Source: Lasiosphaeria ovina
Lineage: Eukaryota; Ascomycota; Sordariomycetes; Sordariales; Lasiosphaeriaceae
Length of the DNA: 64,000 nucleotides
Assembly: GCA_033439765.1 (NCBI GenBank)
Contig: JAULSN010000001.1
Span: 5,704,001 to 5,768,000 of the forward strand
Direction of reading: 5' to 3'
Both the position numbers and the translations under genes were made by a program. Of this stretch, positions 54,656 through 64,000 are shown in pieces. Under the pieces are notes generated by a model. The model was not told the origin of the DNA. It did no database searches and saw only the letters and a list, made by a program, of their open reading frames with translations. How positions within the stretch are numbered: the first letter of the stretch is position 1; each line of letters begins with the position of its first letter.

Positions 54656-57600
54656 ATGGAGGATGATGATCCAGCACTTCAAGTCCTTCTTAAGTACCCT
54701 CCTCCAGCCCAACTTGTCACGTCCTCACATTGGAAGTCGGCAAAAGATTCACCTTACTGGACCACCCAGATTATACGCAATTTTCATTCGACGAACATGG
54801 CAGCAAACGAGTTGGCAAATGAAACAAGATTCAAGGAAGAGGTGCGGATGGAAGTCCTTGGAGACAAGGTCAAGCCTTTGAATGACGAGATGGCCAGGTC
54901 CAGAGACGAGCTCGAGTCTTTGAATGAAGAGATGGAAGCCTCCATAGAGGAGGTTAAATACTTGACCAGGCAAAAAGACAAGATCAGTTTTTTGATGATC
55001 AAGTCCAGAGACAAGATGAAGTCTTTAAATGAATCGACGGCCGTCGAGGAGAAGAAACAAGGCGAGTTGTCTCAACGCGCGGCTAATACTCGGGAGTTGA
55101 TCAATATGTTGGAGACCGAGATTGCTCCGATCCAGCAGTCGGACGACGAGCACAAGAAACATGCGGCCATGCGTCTGGACCTGATTGGCAAGATGAAGCA
55201 GAAGAATAATGAGATCGTGCAACTGGCTTTTGAGTTAGAGAAAATGGGCCTCGATCCGAAGGACAAGAGCGCAGAATCGATAGATATCGTTTCCGACCTG
55301 AAGGACAAGAATTCCGCGTCGAAAGAGAAGGACGCCAAGCCGGGCGACGAGAAGGAGGTCGAGCCGGGTGACGATAACGCCCAGTCAAATCAAGAGACGC
55401 CGGAGCCGTAGGACGGGAACGCCTCTAAGAAAGAGAAGGGGGCCGGGCCGGGCGACGATAACGCCCAGTCAAATCAAGAGAAGGAGGCCGAGCCGGGTGA
55501 CGATAACGCCCAGTTAATTCAAGGGAAGCCGGAGCCGGAGGACGGAAACGCCTCTAAGAAAGAGAAGGTGGCCGAGCCGGGCGACGAGAACGGGAACACC
55601 TCTGAGATAGAGAAGCAGGCTGAGCCGGGCGACGAGAACGCCCAGTCGATTCAAGAGAAGCTGGAGCCGGAGGACGGGAATGCCTCTGAGAAAGAGAAGG
55701 AAGCCAAGCCGGGCGACGATAACACCAAGTCAATTCAAGAGAATCCGGAGCGGGAGGACGGGAACGCCCCTGAGAAAGAGAAGGAGGCCGAGCCGGGCGA
55801 CGAGAACGCCCAGCCAATACAAGAGAAGCCAAAGCCAACGAACAGAAAGACCAAGCCAGAAAAACAGACCAAGCCAGAAAACAAAAGACCAAGCCAGACA
55901 ACAAAAATACGCAATCAACACAAGAAAAAGATGAACCAGATAACCGGAGTACCTCGTCAAGAGAAAGAGGCCGAGCCGGATGACAAGAACGCCCGGTCAA
56001 CTCAAGAGACGCCCGAGCCGGAGAAGAATACCGGGTCAAGAGAGAAAGAGGCCGAGCCGGAGGAAAAGGATGCCGGGCCAAAAGAGGAAGAGGCCGAGGT
56101 CAATTACATTTCAGATGATGATAGCGTCACGCTGAACAAGGGCAGCGCCTCCGAGCAGAATGACCAGACAACGCACGTTTGGGACAGAGTAGAGCCTCAG
56201 ATCACCGTCTTTCAGTTCGGCCGCGACGATGAGCATGACAAGATGACACCACAAGGGTTATCAGATGACGACGATTTTGTGGATGCGACCCGCGAGGACA
56301 AGGAAGCCCGAATGCTCTGTGTCTCGTGCATGAACACTGCCAGATTTCAGTGCAAACACTGCCGCTCCGCGCATTATTGCTCGGAGGTGTGTCTAAACGC
56401 GGACTGGGAGCTACACAAAAATATGTGCCAGCAATTCAGCAGTCACAGTTTGCCGCGCGACCCGTATTTTGCGTCTGTTTCATCGTACTTCGCGGCGCAA
56501 ATTCTGCGCGTCACTGAGAGCGAGCCCGAGCTGTTCTGGGCCGGGGTGGACTGGTCGACGCCAGGGTGTCGGTTAACATTCAACCACTGTGATCTGGATT
56601 CCTACCTGAGGCGGTCGCCAGGGAGAGTGCAGTCCTCGTACACCGTCATTGTGAACACATCTCCCGCATTCAACGACGTGAAAATTGGCCACGCACTCGT
56701 CATCATCTTTTTTAACAAAGAGGGTTTCGACATAAAGCCAGGGGATTTCAAGCTTCTCAACCAGGGCGTTAACGGATACGCTAAGCCTGGCCACCATCGG
56801 TATGTACACACATAATCTCCCACCCCAAATACTTACTTGCTTGGACCAAGAAGCTAACATGAAGTGAAAAAAAGGCAATGGTTGGGACCCGTGATTGCGT
56901 TTGCCGCGGAGCTCGACGGAAAGGGTGCCATGTTCCCACTTGACTTCTCAGCGCGTGACGCACGGCACGTCGCAGACTATTTCAACAACGCTGACGTTAA
57001 CGAATATTGTATCAACGCGTGCGTACCAAATCCCAGCCGGTTTCGCCTCTGCAGTATGGTTCCAGGCATCAAGATTTCGGATGTCGAGGAAATATCGTGC
57101 AAGCGATTGGGCGTGACCGAAACCATGGAAGAGGTCATGACGCCATTCAATGTCCAAGCGGGATTCAGAACCCTCCCGATTGCCGCGGCGTTCCTGGTAG
57201 GGTTGAAATGGAATTTACGGCTGGCCAGCCCGGACAGTGTGTTTTTCTGGACTGGGGCCTCGCGCAAATGGCACAACGACGATATGTTTTGGCTTTGGCA
57301 GACGTGTCGGCTGAGGCCGATCGCAGAAAACGTCACCAGCGAGGAGATCAAAGTCGTGGAATTGTCAAAAGACAAAAAGAAGCTCACCTTCAACGTCAAC
57401 GAGGCCATTGGCAGCGTAATCGTCTTCCATGACTCGGGCGCGAAGCTGCACTCACACTACATCTTAGCCCTCAACCAGTATCTGAGCCACAAGTTGGCGA
57501 CAAACAGTATGCCGACACCGAGCGGGTTCAAGGGGTATTGGAAAAATTGGAGAAAGAAGTACCAGTATGCCTCGGCCGATGAGAAACATCCCTTGCCAGC

Positions 57601-57736
57601 TGACCTTCCTTCGCCGTACGAAATCCCGTTCCCCGAAACCCAACTGGCGACTGAGCTGGCGAAAGTCATTTCACAAAACGCCGCCCTAGTGTGGGGTACT
57701 ATCGTGAGTCAAACGGGGTCATACGAGCTGGCGTAG
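54656..57736 (+). pseudogene. Coiled-coil/repeat/MYND-finger protein gene split by in-frame TAG
   Basis: Exons 54656-56799 and 56875-57736 (donor gtatgt), about 1000 codons, but TAG at 55409-55411 interrupts the frame after codon 251. Order: short N-terminal region; a long coiled coil (about residues 60-200, RDELESLNEEMEASIEEV); Glu/Pro/Lys repeats of the type EPGDxNAQSIQE (about 230-455); acidic linker; MYND finger (about 554-592: CVSCMNTARFQCKHC, then HYCSEVCLNADWELHKNMC) with all expected Cys/His; and a C-terminal region of about 410 residues (PGHHRQWLGPVIAF) of unknown fold. At the TAG the repeat reads PEP-stop-DGNAS where sister repeats read PEPEDGNAS, so one GAG-to-TAG change or readthrough explains it. 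The 3' frame is otherwise intact. A 5' truncated protein of 251 residues is the alternative. Confidence 0.7.
55330..56080. repeat. Degenerate coding repeats (EPGDxNAQSIQE type)
   Basis: Six gacgaNaacgcccag words lie at about 55372, 55453, 55498, 55632, 55713 and 55797, with irregular spacing (45-134 bp), so units were gained and lost. A further unit at 55891-55968 fits the consensus only in another reading frame. Confidence 0.75.
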
Positions 57737-57885
57737 CTCCACTGCTTTTCTCTCAGTCACATTGTGACAGCGTGTATTTCGTCCCGCAACAGCGGTTCTT
57801 GACAACTCTATAGCGGAAGTATGGTAGCGAAGAAGTAGTAAAAAAATTGACAAAACCGCCTGTTTGTCCACCCCTGTGGTACAAT
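57737..57885. other. Intergenic, 3' region of MYND gene
   Basis: Short, AT-rich; contains an a-run at 57840-57847. Nothing else. Confidence 0.5.
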
Positions 57886-58775
57886 CCAATCCCTGGGTGT
57901 TTGTCAGAGGGGGGCTTTCCAAGATTTGAAAGGCCTAAAGGATTCTCGCCGAGGGAGGTGAGAAGCTATTAGAATCCCTATTTTAGTATCCTAGATGCCC
58001 ATATCTTTTTCCAAAAACACCTAGGTAGAAAGTCTTTTAGGACTAGGAGTAAGGTGTAAGGCCATTCGGATAGTAGAAAGTCCCCCGCCAATAAGATTCA
58101 GGGATTGGGCTCGAGATTTGAAAGGCCTTGGTAACTTATAGCTCGCCCTAAAGGTTTTTCACTGAGGGAGGTAGTCGTTATTAAGATCCTTACTTAAAAA
58201 TCACCTAGGTAAAACGTCCTTCAGGGTCCGGAATACACTTTGATCCCTGGGCATTTATTAGGTATTTATTAGCGTGGCACTTGGGATGAAAAAGATAATA
58301 ATAAATAAACCGGCTAGATGTCGTCTATGTAGGCTGCTGCAAACTCCTTGAATGGTTTCGAGACGATGGTCCATGAATCATTACGCGTAAGGGGGGGGGG
58401 GGGTTGAATTCTTGAATCCCATGAGCGCCACGTTTGACCTTTCGAGGCCTCTGGGTGTCAACAAAATCATCTGACGAGGCTGTATAATGGTAGCTGATAA
58501 AAAACCGACGTGGCGTCGAATACGGTAATGTATTTTTTTCTTGATTCTGAGCTTCAAGATCATCATGGCTTGGTTTGGTAGTGGGTATGCGTTAGGTATA
58601 GCTAGGTAGTAAAGGTCTTGAATAGGTATTTCTAGAGAATGGATAGGCCTCTAGGATTCTAAAACATTTATTCGAATAGCTATCACCTCCCTCAGGGAGA
58701 AACCTTACGGCGAGCCGTAAGATACTGATCTTGGAACGTCCCCCGCTAACAAACATTCAGGGATTAGACTGTATG
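57886..58775. mobile_element. Cluster of decayed inverted-repeat (MITE-like) elements
   Basis: The left end (57886: aatccctgggtgtttgtcag, then gctttccaagat, cgccgagggaggtgagaagctatt) matches, on the other strand, the right end (58773 back: taatccctgaatgtttgtta, then gttccaagatcag, ccctgagggaggtgatagctatt), giving roughly 110-bp imperfect terminal repeats. Inside are an extra right end (58086-58106, cccccgccaataagattcag) and extra left-type segments (58106-58200; 58233-58262), so copies are nested or tandem. Differences are mostly C-to-T/G-to-A, as after RIP. G13 at 58391-58403. No transposase frame. Confidence 0.6.
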
Positions 58776-60811
58776 TACATGCAACACTGGGACCTCACGC
58801 GGGTTTGCTAGATTAAACTGGCCAAGAAAAGCCTTCCCTTTACTAAGGAGCTTACAAGGACGAGATGGGATTCCATTATTTTGGCCTTGACGCGATTGCC
58901 AAGTATCCAGACCATTTGTGTGGCCGCCACTGTGACGGAACAGAACGGCACTGTTGTGCTTGCAAGGCTCTCTTGGAGCATTATTTAGATGCGAGGGAGA
59001 GGGAGAGGGAGAGGGAGAAGAGCACTCGGACGGAAAAGACGAACGAGAAGAGAGCCAAAGACACAACAATCAGCCAGTCTCCGCGCGTGCTCGAGAAAAA
59101 CCGGCAAAAGGTTTGTCTTGGGTACCTACCTACCTTACCTTACGTTGTCCGGCTGTGCATAATGCGTTTGGATGCGGACCGGAGCTGGAGTTGGTGACTT
59201 CGCAGCAGAGATGGTTATTACGGAGTAGTTGGGTACCTCAGTCATGGAATCTACGGAAAAGGAGAATGGGGGCGATGGGGTCACTCTGCCGAAACAACCC
59301 ACCAACGATAACTTTTGTCAATTTTTTCTCCTTCTATTATCATTTCAGCTCTTGAAAAAAAATCGGAAGAAGCGGTGAGAAGAGTGCAGTGCATGCAAAA
59401 ACAGCGGAACCGGGGGCGTTGTAGTTGCGGACGAGGTGGAGGTGGAAGCGAGCAGAATGTCTGTTTTGTTTGGGTTTCCATGGGACTTGCCCGGTTGTCG
59501 CTGTAGAAGAGCGAAGAAAGGAAGAGCCGCGATTGGGTGCGCTGTCATCCGTCGGCAAGTCGTCTCACGGCAGTCGGCGGCTGTCGGACGGACGGGGGCC
59601 GCCCAAACAGTTCCCCTGAAATTGCGTGCTCGGCGCGATTCCAAATCCTCGCCGTATAAGTGTCGGAGCATTGGGGCATCCCAAAACACTCGCTCTGACG
59701 AGTGCGCTCACAAAGCCAGCCCACCGGGTCCGAAACCACGGCAGATGCCTTTTTTCTCTTCGTTGAGGGAGCGAAAAAAACGGAACTCGTCTCTTTCTCT
59801 CTTCCCGGCTCTAGAGGCTGGGTCTGGACTGTGCGGTCCCCCGACTGCCGCGAAAGTGGACCTCCAACATGGCCCGCTTTTACCGTCCATGGGCCGGCCG
59901 CCCTCCGGCTTTCTTGGGACTATCTAAACCAGCCGATGATGGTGATGTCACACAGCAGTCACAAGCGTACAGCTGAGGAGACAGAGATAGAGAGAGAAGG
60001 AAACCTGGTTGGCCAGGCACAGCCGAAGGATGCGCAACCGCTGGGGAGGGAGGCCCCCTTATCCGAGCACAGGGTACGATTATGTTCAACATTGCCAGGC
60101 TGGGGGGATCGGTGTTTGTTTTGTGCCACCTACTTGAGGGAGGATGCCACTTTCAACAAGCCGAAAACCCCCCTGGCCGTGGTACCTCATCCGCCTTTTT
60201 TTTTTTTTTTGTCACCGCACGTTTCGGGAGCGAGACCGCTGTTCTCGACAACTCCCGACAACGTGGTGTTGTGTCCTCGCGCACGGGACTTGCGCACGCA
60301 GAAACCAAGCTATGGATGCAACGCGCGCTCGGCTGGCTGGCTCTTGTTGGCTGCCGAGGAAAAAATACCCGATTTCAAACATTGGGACCCGGAGAATGTC
60401 GGTTGTACGGGGCCTTTAACTTTCTGTTGGTCTCTCGTCGACTGACTCCGCTATAGCGGAAGACGGCCGGGTGTCGGCGTGGACTCTATTGCAAAGCCCA
60501 CTGGCAGCCGCCAAGGTTGCCCCCAGCCGAGAAAAATCCAATAACACGATAAGGGGGACCGGTAGTTGTTGGACTGTTTGATTCGATGACTCGAACCAGT
60601 GAATGATATCATGGCCTTTAAATGCTACGAAGATCCTCGAGAAGCGTTCGTCCTTTTCCGGTTGGAAACCCCAGAGCACACATTTTCTTATATCGTTCAC
60701 CGCTGCTAAGAACTCGAAGCAAAGCCAATTCTCGGATTGTTAGCATTGGAACCAATACTTCCCCCCATCAACACCGTGTCTTGCACAAAAGCCTGTGCTT
60801 CCTCAACCAAG
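58776..60811. other. Intergenic between element cluster and DUF1275 gene
   Basis: (gagagg)4 near 58994-59019 and a T16 run near 60196-60211. Short open frames overlap these tracts and look non-coding. Leader of the gene at 60812 is probably 60620-60811. Confidence 0.5.
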
Positions 60812-61793
60812 ATGCTGCCTCAAGAACAGGGCACGGCTAGGAGCCCCGATGAGCAAAGCCTTGGAGAGACATGCTTCCCGTCGGTCAACGGACTCCTCTC
60901 TTCATCTTCCTCAGCTAGAAGCTCGAGTGATGGAAGTCTCGAGGGCAAGCACGGCCCTTCGGTCACGGAACTTCCCTCCCGTGCCCCAACGACCTGGGAA
61001 TATCTCAACGCCACCGTCAAGCCTTCATCCCTCGCCGAAGTCGAACTGCTACTGCTCACGTTCTGCATTGGGTTACAAGGTCAGCGACATCCCACACATG
61101 CAACCTACCTGCTTCGAGACCTCCTTGCTAACAGTCGTGGCCCCAAGAAAAGATGCTGTATCCTTCCCCGACTTCCACTGCTTCGCGTCCAACCAGACGG
61201 GCAACACCATCTTCCTCACGCTGGCCATTGTCCTCCCCAAGCTCAACGGTGAGATGTTCGTGACGGCCAACATTGGCGTCGCGCTGGGCCTGTTCCTCGC
61301 GGCAGCGTACCTCACGGGCCAGCTGGGCCACGTGGTCGGCCCGCGGCGGCGGCTCTGGCTGATCTTCTGCAACCTGGTGCAGACGTGCCTGGTGTTCGGG
61401 GCCGCGGCGCTGCAGTACACGCGGGGGATCGAGCTCGAGGGGACGCGGACGATGCTCGCCATCGGGCTGCTCGCGTTCGCGGCGGGCAGCCAGGTGGTGC
61501 AGTCGCGCTCGCTGGGCATGACCGAGATTAGCACGGCCATGGCCACGGCGGCGTGGGTCGACCTGGTCATCGACCCCAACCTGCTCTCGGGCGGCAACAG
61601 GCCGCGCACCCGCCGCGTCGCCTTCCTCGCCACCCTCGTCGTCGGCTCTCTCGCCGGCGCCCTCATCTACAGGACCGTCGGCTCGGCCGCCGCGCTCGCC
61701 GTCTCTGGTGCCGGCAAGCTGTTGGTGACTCTGATGTTCCTATTCAACACCACCGAGCAGGAGCGGCTTGAAACCGGCAAGGACTCGGCGTGA
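60812..61793 (+). CDS. DUF1275 (YoaK-type) membrane protein
   Basis: Exons 60812-61079 and 61153-61793 (donor gtcagc, branch gctaac, acceptor aaaag), 302 residues. About 75 hydrophilic Ser-rich residues precede six predicted membrane helices. Splicing restores the family signature FCIGLQDAVSFPDFHCFASNQTGN: the D-x3-F and NQTGN words are hallmarks of DUF1275. Further conserved words: LFLAAAYLTGQLGH, FAAGSQVVQSRSLGM and TAAWVDLVIDP. Relatives occur in bacteria and fungi, with no settled function; a transporter role is often guessed. It is followed by 0.9 kb without genes. Confidence 0.87.
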
Positions 61794-62738
61794 AGAGCAC
61801 CGCGTGTGTGTTCGTATCTACGACGAGGGGCTGTTTAGAGACGATGACGACGACGAGACGATGATCTATGATAATGAGAGACGCGGCGTTTTTGAGATGG
61901 GTTTCAATGGGAAAGGCTTGGAATAGATTCATAGAATCTTGGGGAATTAGAAACAGGTACATGACCTAAGGTACGACCTAATAGAGATGGGAAATAATAG
62001 AGCGAATGGTCTTGGATACTCCTTCCTATTGCCGTGACTGGACAATTTGAGCCAGTTGGCAGCCCGATGACATAGCTTATTTCCATCCGACCGGGTGCCT
62101 GCCTTGCCCGCCTACTTTGTGCCTTCCAATTCGGGCAATGCAGGGCAGCCGCCTGCTACTGTGTACACAGTCTATAGAGTCTTAGAGAATATTAGTAGAC
62201 AAGCAAACGCTACGCCCTGCTTCGGCTCGCAAACATTCAGTGTATTTTCGTGACTAGCTCGAAAAGAGGCGCCCTGGCTCGCCTGGTCCCAAGTACAGAG
62301 GGAGTTGTTCACTTCTCCAATCTCGAAGCCCACAACAGATGAATAATGCAAAATCCAATGCATGAGGATTCCAGAGAATGCCCCGTAAGGACTAAGTCCG
62401 GTGCTATTTTCAAAAATCATTTAAAGTCCGGATCTTATGATCTGGGCTTCTGCCCTCGGCATGTTTCCCGGTTTCGGGGTATAATGTTGAATTGGCTCAA
62501 TCGCAACAAGGGGCTGACCGGGAACGCTTTGACCACCCAACAGCACCTGACGCCGCGTCCTCCAGGCGTCGACGCGTCTGAAATTCTTCATTCTCCCCCG
62601 CTGCACGAAACACGCCTTGGATGTTCTTCACCACCAGCAATCCTCCCCTCCACCTCCACCTCCACCCCTCAATTGGATGATTTCGACGCGAATGAACCGG
62701 CACAGAGGCGGGAACCTTGGTTCCGAATACCTACCTTC
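61794..62738. other. Intergenic: DUF1275 3' region and RecQ promoter
   Basis: AT-rich 61860-62010 and 62170-62210, CT-rich 62635-62690 before the next start. No gene seen. Confidence 0.55.
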
Positions 62739-64000
62739 ATGACTCGCCAAAACCTCCGCGAGCATCTTCCGTGGCTACTGCGCAATCCTTCCTTATCGGC
62801 GCCCGTCGGCCCTTCTTCGCTGCCGCCCGCCGTCGACTCTGAGCAACAACCTCGAGGCCCCACTCCCACTCCCATTCCCTCGCTTTCTGCCTCTGCTGCT
62901 GCCACCACCACCACCACCACAGCCATAACTAGAGCTACAGCTACTGCTGCCCCTGTTAAATCCGCTTCTGTGAATGCCGCTGCGTCCTCTGTCAATAATA
63001 CTTCGACCGCTCCGCTTTCCTCCCGCTGCACCACAGCGAGCCAGACTGCCCACGCGAGAGCGCCCGTTCAGCCGGCAGCACCACCACCACCACCACCAGC
63101 GCGCCAGCAATCGGCGGGACCGAAATTCGCCTCTGCCAATGACGCTAGAGCACCATTGCAGCACAGACGGGAGGTAGTGGCGGTGGACGGGGCCATGGCG
63201 AGGCTCTCAACAAGCGCGAGCTCAAAGCGGCCGTCACTGGTCACAACGAAACAGCAGCAGCTGCTGACGCCAGCATCTAACACGGGAATTGGGCCGCTAC
63301 AGCGGGCATACTCGGCTTCTCTCGCTCGCGAGTCGCCCTCTACTGCTACCCGTTTTGCAAAGAAATCTCCGGCCCCTTCATTCCGCTCACGAGAAACCCC
63401 ATCTGATGACTTCGACTTCGACGATCCCTTTTCGGACGCCATCGACCTCACCGAGGCCGACGACAACGAGGCTTCGAGCTCAGTTCTGGCCTTCGGGGAC
63501 GACGTGACTGTTTGGCGCGACGACTATGCTGAGCGACCGGAACCCCTCCCGCCAAAGCGGAGCAAGAAGAGGAAAAGCGAGGAGATCGCAAATACTCCGT
63601 CTATCTCTGACGACGGCGACGAAGAAGATTTCCCGGATATTTGCGACTTGATCGACTCTGCACCACATTCATCAACCGGACCGTCATTTTCTTCTCAGAA
63701 CAGTAGAGCTCAGACGGCCCCCCCGCGAAAGGCTGCAGTACCTGTCTCTGCCCTTAGAGAGCGCACAGAAGCCGATACATCCAGCCGAGTTTTGGCCACC
63801 AAACGTCTAGGCAGTGTCCCGCCCATTGCTGTGCCAGCGACAGGCGCATCTAGTCATAGATCTGCCCGATCGCCGTCTCGCCAAAGTCCAAGTTCTGATT
63901 TTTCAGCGTCTACACGTAAGCGAAAGTCGCTGTCATCACCCAGTCGGCTTGGCAATGCTTTTGAAGCCCAATCGGATAACGTGGATGAGCCAATCAAGAC
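62739..64000 (+). CDS. RecQ helicase N-terminus (QDE-3/Sgs1 type), 3' partial
   Basis: ATG at 62739 opens a frame that runs off the window; 420 complete codons are visible. It begins MTRQNLREHLPWLLRNPS, the short motif I recall at the N-terminus of fungal RecQ/Sgs1 proteins. The rest is disordered: Ala/Pro/Ser/Thr-rich with Pro runs (PPPPPP) to about residue 220, then an acidic block DDFDFDDPFSDAIDLTEADD (about 230-250) and GDDVTVWRDDY, followed by the basic KRSKKRKSEEI (candidate nuclear localisation signal), a second acidic island and Ser-rich sequence. The helicase, RQC and HRDC domains would lie beyond 64000. The predicted enzyme is a 3'-5' DNA helicase for recombination and replication-fork repair; QDE-3 in Neurospora also acts in quelling. 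Identity rests on the N-terminus only. Confidence 0.6.
   Translation, partial: MTRQNLREHLPWLLRNPSLSAPVGPSSLPPAVDSEQQPRGPTPTPIPSLSASAAATTTTTTAITRATATAAPVKSASVNAAASSVNNTSTAPLSSRCTTASQTAHARAPVQPAAPPPPPPARQQSAGPKFASANDARAPLQHRREVVAVDGAMARLSTSASSKRPSLVTTKQQQLLTPASNTGIGPLQRAYSASLARESPSTATRFAKKSPAPSFRSRETPSDDFDFDDPFSDAIDLTEADDNEASSSVLAFGDDVTVWRDDYAERPEPLPPKRSKKRKSEEIANTPSISDDGDEEDFPDICDLIDSAPHSSTGPSFSSQNSRAQTAPPRKAAVPVSALRERTEADTSSRVLATKRLGSVPPIAVPATGASSHRSARSPSRQSPSSDFSASTRKRKSLSSPSRLGNAFEAQSDNVDEPIK

Noticed and set aside
59702..60445. 247-codon plus-strand frame
   Set aside because: Contains the T16 tract read as poly-Phe, low complexity, no motif or splice pattern.
1..64000. CRISPR arrays, prophage or bacterial defence genes
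   Set aside because: No regularly spaced repeats and the window is eukaryotic throughout.

Overview
This is nuclear DNA of a filamentous ascomycete (Pezizomycotina, most likely Sordariomycetes). The genes are GC-rich and carry short 50-170 nt introns with GT(A/G)NGT donors, CTAAC/CTGAC-type branch points and CAG/TAG acceptors. Leaders are long and CT-rich. Other signs are a fused P450-reductase of the CYP505 type, a lone dispersed 5S rRNA gene, intron-containing tRNA genes, and C-to-T-decayed repeats that look like repeat-induced point mutation (RIP). I could not name the species. All functional names come from motifs I recognise by eye; no database search was run.

Layout. 1-9.5 kb: 3' part of a vezatin-like gene, PCNA, pyridoxal kinase (all +), then dUTPase and a CENP-K/Sim4-like kinetochore protein (both -). 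11.4-13 kb: a three-KH RNA-binding protein (+). 14.2-14.7 kb: a 79-residue three-exon protein of unknown function (-). 17-17.8 kb: a ubiquitin C-terminal hydrolase (+). 18.3-18.9 kb: an SR-repeat protein with a C-terminal membrane anchor, interrupted by an in-frame TAG (-). 19.9-21.1 kb: a secreted repetitive protein (+). 21.5-28.4 kb: a divergent pair, the ACR3 arsenite transporter (-) and CYP505 (+). 28.8 kb: tRNA-Ser(GCU) (-). 33.5-37.8 kb: a large DUF1765/UPF0592 protein (+). 39.3-40.3 kb: a leucine-rich-repeat pseudogene (+). 41.1-42 kb: tRNA-Arg(UCU) (-) and 5S rRNA (+). 42.4-43.8 kb: an unrecognised 456-residue protein (-). 45.9-47.1 kb: cystathionine gamma-lyase (-). 49.4-51.1 kb: a Zn2Cys6 regulator (+). 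52-53.3 kb: RPF2 (-). 54.7-57.7 kb: a coiled-coil/repeat/MYND gene with an in-frame TAG (+). 57.9-58.8 kb: a cluster of decayed inverted-repeat elements. 60.8-61.8 kb: a DUF1275 membrane protein (+). 62.7 kb to the end: the N-terminus of a probable RecQ helicase (QDE-3/Sgs1 type) (+).

Most genes are housekeeping: DNA replication and repair (PCNA, dUTPase, RecQ), kinetochore, ribosome biogenesis, cofactor and sulphur metabolism. Accessory character appears in three places: the secreted protein with ACR3 and CYP505 (19.9-28.4 kb), the relic zone (38.8-41 kb), and the MYND/mobile-element zone (54.6-58.8 kb). I did not find a clearly new multi-gene system. The most unusual observations are the dUTPase start region, which looks built to make a mitochondrial and a nuclear form from one mRNA, with a uORF whose stop overlaps the second start; two otherwise open genes split by in-frame amber codons; the LRR relic; and the inverted-repeat family.
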